36,484 nucleotides of DNA from the NCBI GenBank assembly GCA_036272815.1, contig DATAYA010000190.1, positions 1-36,484 on the forward strand. Direction: 5' to 3'. Positions 8,015 to 15,083 of this stretch are shown here, one piece after another (position 1 is the stretch's first letter; each line of letters begins with the position of its first letter). The position numbers and the translations under genes were made by a program. Under the pieces are notes generated by a model. The model saw only the letters and a list, made by a program, of their open reading frames with translations, had not been told where the DNA came from and did not search any database. This DNA is from DATAYA01 sp036272815 (lineage in GTDB: Bacteria; Pseudomonadota; Alphaproteobacteria; Acetobacterales; Acetobacteraceae).

Positions 8015-8392
8015 CTAATGCTCGTCCGGTGCGCGGCCGCCGACCGCCGCCGCGACTTCGGCGCCGATTTCCCGCGCCAGCTGCGGCGCCATCCGTGCGG
8101 CGGCCGGCGCCAAAAACGGCCGCGGCGGCGCCCGCGCCGTGCCGCGCTCCTGAAACTCCGCAACCTCGCTGTTGCTGCCGACAACCGCATCGAGTGCATC
8201 GACGTGGTGCGAAATGCTCGCCCGCAGCGCGCCAGTACGGAGCCAGGGCGCGTCATGTTCACCGCCGGGCGCCTCTGACAGCGCCTCCGCAACCGCGTCT
8301 TGCAATCGCGCGGCCGATCGCGCCAGCGCCGACCGCATCGCCTCCTGCACCGGCAGGTGACGGAGTTGCTCGGCGAGATCGCGCGCCCTCAT
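8015..8392 (-). CDS. HK97 gp10-like phage protein (tail completion/connector type)
   Basis: From the ATG at 8392 the product is 125 residues (MRARDLAEQLRHLPVQEAM...). The segment LRTGALRASISHHVDALDAV, then VGSNSEVAEFQERGTARAPPRPFLAPA, is the hallmark of the HK97-gp10 family: RTGxLRxSI, then xxYAxFxExGTxxxPARPFLxPA. Members act at the head-tail junction or in tail completion. The chosen start overlaps the stop of the frameshifted chaperone extension (ATGA), the pattern used through this cluster; a longer start at 8416 would overlap by 28 bases. Its position downstream of tube and chaperone, instead of upstream of the sheath, is unusual. Confidence 0.8.
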   Translation of the reverse strand: MRARDLAEQLRHLPVQEAMRSALARSAARLQDAVAEALSEAPGGEHDAPWLRTGALRASISHHVDALDAVVGSNSEVAEFQERGTARAPPRPFLAPAAARMAPQLAREIGAEVAAAVGGRAPDEH

Positions 8393-8888
8393 TCGGTCCA
8401 GCTCCGCGTCGTCCAATCAAAGCTGCGCCCCTCCAGTGTTCCGAGCGCCACCACCCAGGCGAACCGCTCCGCATCAGGGAGCGAGAACGCCACGTCGAAC
8501 GGCACCCCGCGTGCGACCAGGAACAGGCAGTCGATCAGCACGGGGTGCCGGCTCAGTTTCCCGGGTCGATCTCCCCGGATTCGGCTTGCGCGCTCAGCCC
8601 CGCCGCGACCGCCGCAAGGCCCGCATCGCCGAGCCGCGTCACCAGACTCTCGATCTGCGCCTCGCACACCGGCTGCGGCACCGGCACATCGTCGATCTCG
8701 ACCACCGCGAACGCCAACGTCGCGAGCCCGAGATACGGCAGGTTCTGCGCCAACTCCGGCCCGACCGCCTTGAACAGCCGCAGCCGGTCGAGCGCGTCCG
8801 GCCGCCGCAGCGACAGACGCCGCCCATCCGCCGCCTCGACCTCGACCGGTGCCGTCGCGGCCGCGACGATCCGCTCGCTCGGTGTCAT
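8389..8888 (-). CDS. Tail assembly chaperone, predicted -1 frameshift fusion product
   Basis: The 0-frame chaperone (8553-8888) stops at TGA 8555-8553. Immediately before that stop the minus strand reads GGGAAAC, phased as G GGA AAC, a canonical X XXY YYZ heptamer. A -1 slip there continues for 55 more codons (LSRHPVLIDCLFLVARGVPF..., ending DWTTRSWTE) to the TGA at 8391-8389, giving a 166-residue fusion. The extension reads as a plausible protein and its stop overlaps the next ATG. G/GT-type fusions are conserved across tailed phages between tube and tape measure, exactly this position. The ratio of the two products is unknown. Confidence 0.82.
8553..8888 (-). CDS. Tail assembly chaperone, 0-frame product
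   Basis: The short form has 111 residues (MTPSERIVAAATAPVEVEAA...ALDRLRLFKAVGPELAQNL...ESGEIDPGN). Its ATG at 8888 overlaps the tail tube stop (ATGA). The central part DGRRLSLRRPDALDRLRLFK and AFAVVEIDDVPVPQPVCEAQ is typical of small chaperones encoded directly after the tube gene in contractile phages; these bind the tape measure during tube assembly. The final two codons, GGA AAC, are part of a frameshift heptamer, so the protein is likely made in two lengths. Confidence 0.82.
   Translation of the reverse strand: MTPSERIVAAATAPVEVEAADGRRLSLRRPDALDRLRLFKAVGPELAQNLPYLGLATLAFAVVEIDDVPVPQPVCEAQIESLVTRLGDAGLAAVAAGLSAQAESGEIDPGN
8556..8562 (-). promoter_or_regulatory. Programmed -1 ribosomal frameshift heptamer GGGAAAC
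   Basis: The minus strand reads CCG GGA AAC TGA at the end of the chaperone. GGGAAAC matches X XXY YYZ (X=G, Y=A, Z=C), one base different from lambda G/GT (GGGAAAG), and lies directly against the 0-frame stop, a placement known to raise slippage. The -1 frame is open for 55 codons downstream. Confidence 0.8.
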
Positions 8889-9316
8889 CAGATGCGCTGA
8901 CGCCGGGCGCCGAAGAACTCGAGCTTCTGCTTGACCGAAGCATCGCCCTTCCACGCACCCGATGACGCCATCTTGAAGACGACGCCGCTGTACTGGTACG
9001 TCGAAACCGATCCGTCGGTCTCGCTCACATACTGGTAGAGCGTGCCGCTCGCCAGATTGCCCGACGTATAGTATCCGTCCTCGACCTGCGCGATGAAGTC
9101 GTCGGCCGCACTCGTCCCGCGCTCGAGATCGAAACTCCCCTGCCAGCCTTTCGGGAGTTCCGCCCCCATCTGCACGCCGTCCAGCCGGTCGACGCGCACC
9201 GGATAGGTCATCTGCTGGCTTTCGAAACCGGTCACATGCGTCAGGTCGACGCGGCCGAACGGCCCCATCACGACGAGCTGGCAGTCACGGCCGAGCGAGA
9301 AATTGGTCGCAGGCAT
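8888..9316 (-). CDS. Phage tail tube protein
   Basis: The gene encodes 142 residues (MPATNFSLGRDCQLVVMGPF...), with RVDLTHVTGFESQQMTYPVR near the start and a beta-rich body ending KQKLEFFGARRQRI. Size, charge pattern and position immediately after the sheath identify the tube of a contractile tail. GGGAGGA lies 6 bases upstream of the ATG at 9316, one of the strongest ribosome binding sites in the cluster and fitting the high copy number needed. The stop overlaps the chaperone start. Confidence 0.9.
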   Translation of the reverse strand: MPATNFSLGRDCQLVVMGPFGRVDLTHVTGFESQQMTYPVRVDRLDGVQMGAELPKGWQGSFDLERGTSAADDFIAQVEDGYYTSGNLASGTLYQYVSETDGSVSTYQYSGVVFKMASSGAWKGDASVKQKLEFFGARRQRI

Positions 9317-9333
9317 CTATATCCTCCCTAAGC

Positions 9334-10911
9334 CTACGCCTGCCCGCCGGGCAGCGTCTGCACGTTGACCACGACCGTCTGGCCGCCCTCGACGTTGACG
9401 ATGAACTTCTCGTTGATAGACTGGTACTGCACCTGCACGTCGGCCTGCACATAGCCGAGGCTGGTGCGGCTCTGAGGGTTGTTGCTGGTGTCGCAGATCA
9501 CGCTGAACGGCAACGTGCTGCCATCAAGGGGGCCGAGCACACCCTGCCCCAGCAGGTTCTGCAGATACGACAGCAGCGTCGCCCTGATCTGCTGGAACAG
9601 CGTCGCGTTGATGACCTGCCCGACATAGCCGCCCATCCCGGCCGAAAGCGTCGCCGCGATGTAGTTCGTCATCCGCGTGTAGTTGTCGCCGTTGATCGAC
9701 GGGTTGCTGCTCGTGTTGTGGCCGCAGCGTACGCCCCAGTAGGCACCCCCCGGCTGCGGGTTGGCGATCACGTCGATGCCGGACTGGAACAACGTCTGCA
9801 ACTCGGCGCTCGAATAGCTGCTCGCCTGGCCCGATCCGGGCGTGCCGGATTTCTGGCTGCCCACCACCCCATAGAGCTGCTTGTTCAGGCTCGACTGCTC
9901 GGGCGAGAGGTTGCCGAGCCGGCCGGCCACGAAGCCCTGCGGCGAGACCAGCCGCGTCGTCGCGTTGACCGGATCGCTCCACCAGAGCCAGTCGCCGAAC
10001 ATCAGCTTGGCACCGTAGCTGTTCAACCCGGCCGACTGCATGGTGGAGACCGCGGTCGCGATCGTATCGCCCAGGGCACCGGTGAGGATCATGTAGATCC
10101 CCTCCTGCAACCCGAAGCTGGCCTGCGTCGTCCACGTCGTCGGATCGTCCGCATCCGCCAGCAGGCCAACCGAGCAGCCCTGTCCGCGCAACGCATACAT
10201 CCCCGTGCGTGGCAGGGTATCGACGCCGACCAGTGTCGCCGCGGTGACACCCGCAGCACCGTCACTGCCGCCGAGCAGGTACTGGGCCACGGTGAGTGCG
10301 GCGGGCGGCGTGCTCGTCGCCGCCCCCGCGGTCGCGACCACCAGCATCGACGGGCCGCGGGTCGGCCCCTGCCCGAGATTGACCGCGGCTACGGCATTGG
10401 CCCAGAACGCAGCCGGCGTGGGGGCTGCGATGTTGTCGAACACCTCCGGCGCCTGCCCCGGCAGGCTCAGCGTCAAACGCCAGGATGCGGGCTGTGCGGC
10501 AGGCCCCAGCAGCACCGCGATCTGGTTGCCGAGCGTGCCGGTGTAGCGTGCCGTCAGCAGCATCGGATACGCGGTATTCGTGTAGAACAGAGCATAGCTC
10601 GCCGCCGCATCCGTTCCGTCGCTCACGCGCACGCATTGGAAAGCGCCCGCACCCTGCTGCACGGCGGTTGCGATATGCGTCCCCATGTCGTATTTGCGGT
10701 TCGCCAGCGGCCCGAATGCCGCGGCGTAGTCCGCCATCGTCGCCAACACGACCGGCTGATCGACCGGCCCCCAACTCGCCGTGCCGACCATGCCGACGAC
10801 GTTCGTCGGCACGCCGTTAAGCACGAGGTTCTGTGGCGGCACGATCTGGACATAGAGATCGGGGACAATCAGCGCCGTCGTGTTGATGGCACCCTGCTGC
10901 ACGATCGGCAT
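9334..10911 (-). CDS. Contractile tail sheath protein
   Basis: The 525-residue protein opens MPIVQQGAINTTALIVPDLY and carries the sheath-typical GVPTNVVGMVGTASWGPVDQ region (residues about 34-53), a large variable middle domain, and the conserved C-terminal part (GVRCGHNTSSNPSINGDNYT, then RMTNYIAATLSAGMGGYVGQ; ending VNVEGGQTVVVNVQTLPGG). The C-terminal half is what polymerises and contracts in Myoviridae, R-type tailocins and T6SS-like systems. Presence of sheath, tube, J/W wedge and spike shows the particle has a contractile tail. The downstream neighbour is the tube gene (17-base gap). Confidence 0.94.
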   Translation of the reverse strand: MPIVQQGAINTTALIVPDLYVQIVPPQNLVLNGVPTNVVGMVGTASWGPVDQPVVLATMADYAAAFGPLANRKYDMGTHIATAVQQGAGAFQCVRVSDGTDAAASYALFYTNTAYPMLLTARYTGTLGNQIAVLLGPAAQPASWRLTLSLPGQAPEVFDNIAAPTPAAFWANAVAAVNLGQGPTRGPSMLVVATAGAATSTPPAALTVAQYLLGGSDGAAGVTAATLVGVDTLPRTGMYALRGQGCSVGLLADADDPTTWTTQASFGLQEGIYMILTGALGDTIATAVSTMQSAGLNSYGAKLMFGDWLWWSDPVNATTRLVSPQGFVAGRLGNLSPEQSSLNKQLYGVVGSQKSGTPGSGQASSYSSAELQTLFQSGIDVIANPQPGGAYWGVRCGHNTSSNPSINGDNYTRMTNYIAATLSAGMGGYVGQVINATLFQQIRATLLSYLQNLLGQGVLGPLDGSTLPFSVICDTSNNPQSRTSLGYVQADVQVQYQSINEKFIVNVEGGQTVVVNVQTLPGGQA

Positions 10912-10915
10912 CGGC

Positions 10916-11056
10916 TCAGTGCTCCTTGCTCGTCACACGCACCACGTCGTGCGCGTGGCCTCCCTGCAGCACGCGTTCGATATCGGCTTGGTCGGCAATC
11001 AGGTCGCCGCGCCGGTACGACCCGAACGGCCGCACCACCACCAGGACGAACTCCAT
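10916..11056 (-). CDS. Small conserved-position phage protein upstream of the sheath (46 aa)
   Basis: An ATG at 11056 preceded by AAGGAGACAGTG gives MEFVLVVVRPFGSYRRGDLI, continuing ADQADIERVLQGGHAHDVVRV and ending SKEH, then TGA. The ribosome binding site is strong and the frame ends 5 bases before the sheath start. In Mu-like phages a similarly tiny gene (DUF2635 type, containing a Y-R-R/G-D-V element) also precedes the sheath, so this may be its analogue. Function is unknown. Confidence 0.75.
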   Translation of the reverse strand: MEFVLVVVRPFGSYRRGDLIADQADIERVLQGGHAHDVVRVTSKEH

Positions 11057-11102
11057 CACTGTCTCCTTGTCGGCCGGCGCGGCGCGCGAGCCTCATTGCA
11101 TG

Positions 11103-11912
11103 TCACGAGTAGGTGGGGACGCCTTCGGAGACGATGTCGCCGAACAGCATCACCGGAAGCTGTGCTGCCAGCGTCGTCGGATAATCGACGGCGTAGACGA
11201 GGTCGCGGCGATAGGTCGCGGCATCCTCGCCGCGGTCGTTGCTTGCGGTGCTTACCATCCGGTGATGGCCGGTGCTGCCGTCGGGAAGCTGGATGAACCG
11301 CGCCGCCGCCAGCGCCGCATCGATTGCCACACACGCCTGGTCGCGCAGCGCAGGTGTCGGGCACCACGCGGTGATGCGGATCATCTGCTGCTGCTGGCGC
11401 ACCGCAAGCAGGCCCGGGGCATCCGCGACGCTTCGGGCGATCAGGCTCGCCGCACCGGGGATGGTGACGCTTGCACCACTCACCTGCACGACGCGCACCG
11501 CCCGGATCTGTGCAGCCAAGGCCGCCGCCACCAGTGCCGGCGTGTCGCCCGCGCCGGTGCGATAGGCCGCGGGCACATTATCCGCGAGCAGTCCCGCAAG
11601 CTGCCCTGGATCGGCACTGCCACCGAACGTCGCAGTCTCGCCCAAGACGGTCACCGTCAGCGTGGGCGCGACCGGGCTCGTGAGCCAGGTCTGCTGCCAG
11701 CGCGTCGTGTTGCGCGTCGCCCCCGACACCGGGAACACCGTCACGTTCACGACACCCGCCGCCAGATCGGCCGCGAGGGCGGAGCCCACTGGCCAGCCCC
11801 GATAGACGCGACACGTCGCACCGATTGCCGACGCCGCTGCCGTCCCGTTCGGGTACAGCACCGCCGAGATCACGCCCGCGAGCGCCGTCTCGACATCCGA
11901 TACGTCTGCCAT
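11103..11912 (-). CDS. Putative tail terminator/completion protein
   Basis: From the ATG at 11912, which overlaps the upstream stop as ATGA, the product has 269 residues: MADVSDVETALAGVISAVLY, then PNGTAAASAIGATCRVYRGW. It shows repeated beta strands (VNVTVFPVSGATRNTTRWQQ, TLTVTVLGETATFGG) and a C-terminal half (QMIRITAWCPTPALRDQACV, ending VMLFGDIVSEGVPTYS) resembling tail-terminator/minor tail proteins placed between head connectors and sheath. Longer upstream starts would overlap the connector gene heavily. No exact family was recognised; the role is inferred from position. Confidence 0.65.
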   Translation of the reverse strand: MADVSDVETALAGVISAVLYPNGTAAASAIGATCRVYRGWPVGSALAADLAAGVVNVTVFPVSGATRNTTRWQQTWLTSPVAPTLTVTVLGETATFGGSADPGQLAGLLADNVPAAYRTGAGDTPALVAAALAAQIRAVRVVQVSGASVTIPGAASLIARSVADAPGLLAVRQQQQMIRITAWCPTPALRDQACVAIDAALAAARFIQLPDGSTGHHRMVSTASNDRGEDAATYRRDLVYAVDYPTTLAAQLPVMLFGDIVSEGVPTYS

Positions 11913-12547
11913 CAGGTCGCCATCTGCTGGATAATGCAGCGCCAGCCGAGTTCGCTCTGCTCGGCGGCCGAGATCATGAAGGTCCGTCCAAGATCGTCGT
12001 TGACCAAATCCGCCGTCTGCAATGGCACCGGCAGCAGTGGCAGAAGCAGCATCCAGAACGGGATGCGCGGATCGGACGGCAACGGGCCGGCCTCGCCGCC
12101 GCGGTAGGCCTGGATCGCCACCCGCCACCCCGAGATCACCGGCTGCAACGTCGCCGCCGTCACCCCGCCGTAGGGATTGACGCCGGATGCCGCTGCCCCA
12201 CCGGGCCGCGAAATGCTGACGGTGCGATCCGTCCGCACGCACAGCACCGGCAGCAACGGCTGCTGCGCCGCGACGAAGAACACACCCTCGTCACCCGCGA
12301 GATAGTCGCCAGACCGCGTATAGGCGCTATCGAACACGCCGAACCACACCGCCCGGCCGTAGCCGTTCGGCTTTGCATAGCTCGGGTTCTGCGCATTGAA
12401 CGATGCCGGCAGTTGCAGCACGCGGTTGTCCGGCACGATCGGCTGCCCTGGCCCGGTCGGGCGGTAGAGGTCGCACCGGCCGCCCAGCCGCTTCGCCGCG
12501 ATCCCCATGCCACGCGAGATCCGGTCCCGAATGTCGTCGCGTCGCAT
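11912..12547 (-). CDS. Putative head-tail connector / neck protein
   Basis: This encodes 211 residues (MRRDDIRDRISRGMGIAAKR, LGGRCDLYRPTGPGQPIVPD...). The N-terminus is helical, followed by beta segments (GRAVWFGVFDSAYTRSGDYL, AGDEGVFFVAAQQPLLPVLC). CDLYRPTGPGQPI is often seen at the start of head-closure/stopper proteins of alphaproteobacterial phages. It abuts the 124-residue connector gene (no gap) and overlaps the next gene by ATGA. Its gene order (capsid, adaptor, this protein, terminator) supports a stopper-like role; the family is not certain. Confidence 0.65.
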   Translation of the reverse strand: MRRDDIRDRISRGMGIAAKRLGGRCDLYRPTGPGQPIVPDNRVLQLPASFNAQNPSYAKPNGYGRAVWFGVFDSAYTRSGDYLAGDEGVFFVAAQQPLLPVLCVRTDRTVSISRPGGAAASGVNPYGGVTAATLQPVISGWRVAIQAYRGGEAGPLPSDPRIPFWMLLLPLLPVPLQTADLVNDDLGRTFMISAAEQSELGWRCIIQQMAT

Positions 12548-12922
12548 TCAGACGACCCAGCTCACGCCGGTACGCATCAGGCCGTCACCCGGGGGGATGC
12601 CCAGAAAGGCGCAGAGCCGCCGGCTCCACGCGCCGAGCAGCCGCGCGCGGTCCTCGACCTCGCTCCGGTTGCGCGTCCAGACAGCGGCCTGATCGGTATC
12701 GAGATTGTCCGCCGCCGCCGGAACCGTCGCCTCCAGCGCCCGCAGCGTTGCGAGAAACTGGCGCAGCACGGCCAGCTCCGCATCAGAGAGGTTGGAGAGC
12801 CGGTACTCCATCGCGCCATAGGCCTGATAGAATCGCCAGCCCATGTTTCCCGCGACTCCCGCACCATAGGCGGGATAGCCGCAGAACCGCCGCGCGTCCG
12901 TGCGTTCGGCATCGGTCAGCAT
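12548..12922 (-). CDS. Putative head-tail adaptor protein
   Basis: A 124-residue, mainly helical protein: MLTDAERTDARRFCGYPAYG, YQAYGAMEYRLSNLSDAELA, VLRQFLATLRALEATVPAAAD. Small helical proteins encoded just after the major capsid usually attach to the portal ring (adaptor). The gene begins 27 bases after the capsid stop and is directly followed by the neck gene. The assignment is from position, size and helical character. Confidence 0.65.
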   Translation of the reverse strand: MLTDAERTDARRFCGYPAYGAGVAGNMGWRFYQAYGAMEYRLSNLSDAELAVLRQFLATLRALEATVPAAADNLDTDQAAVWTRNRSEVEDRARLLGAWSRRLCAFLGIPPGDGLMRTGVSWVV

Positions 12923-12949
12923 CCGCGATCTCCCCGCGCCGGCGGCACG

Positions 12950-14272
12950 TCAGCCCAAATGCTCGACCATCACCGCGCGCTTGAACGCCGCATTGGTTGC
13001 GGTCGGCACGGTAGTCGGGTTGGTGCCGATGTCGGTCGGCGTGCAGAACCCGCCGATCCAGTACCAGGACTGGGCGATAATCTGCTGCAGCCGGTCGAGC
13101 GGCTCGCGTGTTACCATCGCGATGCCGTCCACCATCGAGATCACGCTGTCCGCCGGCGCCACGTCGCTCTCGGCCATACCAGCGAAATCGCCCTCGATCA
13201 GCGCCCCCTGCCCGCAGACGATCGGCCGGCGGATGAAGGCGTTGGCGATTGTCGGGTGCGGCTGCACATAGGCTTCGGTCGTCGGCACGAAGCGCAGGCC
13301 GAGGAAGTCGCTGACCACGCCGTTGCGGAACACCGCATTGCTGCTCGTCGCCCCCTGGAACAGCAGCTTGAAGTCCGGATCAGAAAAAAGCTGCCGCGAG
13401 CTGACCGGGTCGAGGTAGCAGTTGTAGACGCCATCGATCGTCGGCACCGCGTTCTTGCGCAGCGTCGCCACGCAGTCGAGTAAGTTCGACATGCTCAGCG
13501 TGTCGCCGGCCGCGATCTGCGCCGATGTCGCACGGCCGTTCGGCCGCACGATGACCGACGCCACCGCCGACTGCACCGCATTGCCCGCCGTCGCGTCGGC
13601 AACCGTGACGTTGCCCGAGAAGGTCAGCACGCCCGAAATGCCGCCCGGCGTGCTCGAGACGTTGGTCGCGTCGGCGACCGCACCCAACAGCGTGTAGGGA
13701 TTGGCGCCCACCGTCACCGTCATCGTCGCCCCGGCGCCCACCGGCGTCTGCACCCCGTTGACCGCGACGGTCGTGAAGCCGCGGATGTCATCCATCGAGA
13801 CGCTCGGCCCGGCCGAGGCGAGGCTGGTGCGGACGCGCGTGTTGCCGCCGAAATACGCGCTGAACAGTGCGTTGCGCGCCAGCTCGTCGAGCGACCGGGC
13901 CGCCTGCTCGCCGTTGACATAGGCGTTCTGCAGGAACTGGCTCGCGATGCCCACCCGGCTGGTGACCATGTTGAGGTCGGTCGTCGCCGCATAATGGTTG
14001 ATGACGATCGTGTACTGCTCGACGCCCCAGGTCGCGGCGGTCATGCCGTTGTCGAGGTTGGTGTTCGTCGCCGGCGCCAGCGGCGTCGTGATGGAGGGCT
14101 TCAACCCGGCGCGGGTCTTGGTCAGCGTCTCGCCGATGCCCACCGCGAACTCCTCGCGATCGGCGCAGGCGCGATAGCCGAGCCGCGACCGCAGCGCCTG
14201 CTGGAACTCGCGTTCAAGGAAGCCCTGCTGGATGATCGGCTGCAGCGCCGCCGGAAAGTTCTGGATGCCCAT
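12950..14272 (-). CDS. Major capsid protein (N4-gp56-like)
   Basis: The 440-residue protein begins MGIQNFPAALQPIIQQGFLE and includes the E-loop-like EFQQALRSRLGYRACADREE and FAVGIGETLTKTRAGLKPSI, then EQYTIVINHYAATTDLNMVT and IASQFLQNAYVNGEQAARSL, matching N4-gp56-type capsids with an HK97 fold. Residues about 170-285 form a Thr/Val/Gly-rich insertion (ATMTVTVGANPYTLLGAVAD, GVLTFSGNVTVADATAGNAV) that looks like a separate beta domain. The rest (DCVATLRKNAVPTIDGVYNC, FVPTTEAYVQPHPTIANAFI, then IRRPIVCGQGALIEG) is typical capsid P-domain sequence. AAGGGA lies 6-7 bases upstream of the ATG. No maturation protease gene is seen nearby, as expected for this family. Confidence 0.87.
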   Translation of the reverse strand: MGIQNFPAALQPIIQQGFLEREFQQALRSRLGYRACADREEFAVGIGETLTKTRAGLKPSITTPLAPATNTNLDNGMTAATWGVEQYTIVINHYAATTDLNMVTSRVGIASQFLQNAYVNGEQAARSLDELARNALFSAYFGGNTRVRTSLASAGPSVSMDDIRGFTTVAVNGVQTPVGAGATMTVTVGANPYTLLGAVADATNVSSTPGGISGVLTFSGNVTVADATAGNAVQSAVASVIVRPNGRATSAQIAAGDTLSMSNLLDCVATLRKNAVPTIDGVYNCYLDPVSSRQLFSDPDFKLLFQGATSSNAVFRNGVVSDFLGLRFVPTTEAYVQPHPTIANAFIRRPIVCGQGALIEGDFAGMAESDVAPADSVISMVDGIAMVTREPLDRLQQIIAQSWYWIGGFCTPTDIGTNPTTVPTATNAAFKRAVMVEHLG

Positions 14273-14331
14273 GCTTGTCCCTTGCTGGATGCCCTGGGTC
14301 CGTGGTCCCCGTCGGGCGTGGTGGTCCCCTG

Positions 14332-14373
14332 CCGCACGCCCACCCCACCTTTCGGCGCGGGTGCGGCGTGCGG
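14332..14373 (-). other. Perfect inverted repeat in the major capsid leader region
   Basis: CCGCACGCC at 14332-14340 and GGCGTGCGG at 14365-14373 are perfect inverted repeats, extendable by ACCC/GGGT with one bulge. The hairpin lies 60 bases upstream of the capsid ATG and between divergent genes. There is no T-run, so it is not an ordinary intrinsic terminator; mRNA stabilisation, processing or a protein-binding site are possible. Confidence 0.5.
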
Positions 14374-14416
14374 GTCGTCGGTGCTATCGTCCGCGTGAGC
14401 GGACCGGAGAGCGGCG

Positions 14417-14803
14417 ATGGCGGAGCCCAGGATGAGCGTGTCGATGAACGCGACGGCGACGCAGGCACGCCTCACGCTGCTTCCCGCGAGCGGCCTCGAC
14501 GGCAGCATTGACCTCACGCTCGATCAGCTCACTTCGCTGATGAATGCGCTCGGTGCTGCCCGCGCCCGCCTTCTCGCAGGCCAGCCGCAGCCGGCGCTGG
14601 AGCAGGTCGAAATAAAGGCCATCATCGACCCGCGCTGGCGCGTGCAGCCGGAGGCTCTCACCGAGGGCTCCATGCTCGCCTTCCAGCATCCCGGCTTCGG
14701 CCCGCTCGGCTTCGTGCTGCCCGCGCCCGAGGTGGAGAAGCTGGTGCGCGCGCTCTCGGCGCATCTCGGCATGATCCACAGCGACGCCAGCCGCCCGAGC
14801 TGA
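14417..14803 (+). CDS. Hypothetical protein, plus-strand insert in head module
   Basis: The 128-residue product (MAEPRMSVSMNATATQARLT) runs opposite to the phage genes. GGAGAGCGGCG lies just upstream of the ATG; a second ATG at 14432 is possible. The body is a compact alpha/beta sequence: LTLLPASGLDGSIDLTLDQL, TSLMNALGAARARLLAGQP, then VEIKAIIDPRWRVQPEALTE and HPGFGPLGFVLPAPEVEKLV. No signal peptide or membrane segment is present and I do not recognise the family. Sitting with the H1-like gene between capsid and scaffold, it looks like a moron, or a resident gene retained after the head module was rearranged. Confidence 0.68.
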   Translation: MAEPRMSVSMNATATQARLTLLPASGLDGSIDLTLDQLTSLMNALGAARARLLAGQPQPALEQVEIKAIIDPRWRVQPEALTEGSMLAFQHPGFGPLGFVLPAPEVEKLVRALSAHLGMIHSDASRPS

Positions 14804-14854
14804 TCCCCGCCCGCGACAGGAGGCCCGAACCTCGCGGAATTTTGTTGTTATTAC

Positions 14855-14883
14855 TTGAACGAATCGGGGGAGGCTGACTATCG
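14855..14883 (+). promoter_or_regulatory. Predicted promoter for the H1-like peptide gene
   Basis: TTGAAC at 14855-14860 and CTATCG at 14878-14883 are separated by 17 bases, similar to the alphaproteobacterial CTTGAC-N17-CTATAT pattern. The element lies in one of the few AT-rich stretches of the region (TTTTGTTGTTATTACTTG) and ends 30 bases before the start codon at 14914. Confidence 0.5.
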
Positions 14884-14913
14884 TGCGGTCGTCCGCAACG
14901 AGAGGGCGAACCC

Positions 14914-15021
14914 ATGGCTACTGCGAAGAAGGCCGGCGCATCCGCCGGCAAGACCGCCGCGAAGTCCGACAAGACCAAGAAGGCTGCCCCCGCGAAGAAG
15001 GCCGCCGCAAAAAAGAAGTAG
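14914..15021 (+). CDS. Lysine/alanine-rich histone-H1-like small protein (35 aa)
   Basis: An ATG at 14914, with GAGAGGG 6-8 bases upstream, encodes MATAKKAGASAGKTAAKSDK followed by TKKAAPAKKAAAKKK and TAG. Lys and Ala make up most of the chain and the repeats are of the AAKK/PAKK type found in bacterial H1-like proteins (Hc1/Hc2-type tails, AlgP-like repeats), which bind and compact DNA by charge. It has its own promoter-like sequence and no acidic residues except one Asp. Location inside a phage head module suggests a role in nucleoid or packaged-DNA compaction, but a host function is equally possible. The codon pattern AAG/GCC is consistent with real coding. Confidence 0.78.
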   Translation: MATAKKAGASAGKTAAKSDKTKKAAPAKKAAAKKK

Positions 15022-15033
15022 CTTGCCTGTCCT

Positions 15034-15050
15034 GCGCCGCCTGGCGGCGC
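15034..15050 (+). terminator. Short GC hairpin after the H1-like gene
   Basis: GCGCCGC ctg GCGGCGC forms a perfect 7-bp stem with a 3-base loop, 13 bases after the TAG. No T-tract follows, so factor-independent termination would be weak. Confidence 0.3.
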
Positions 15051-15083
15051 TCCTGCGGCGGAGGCGTCCTCTCGGATCGCCGG

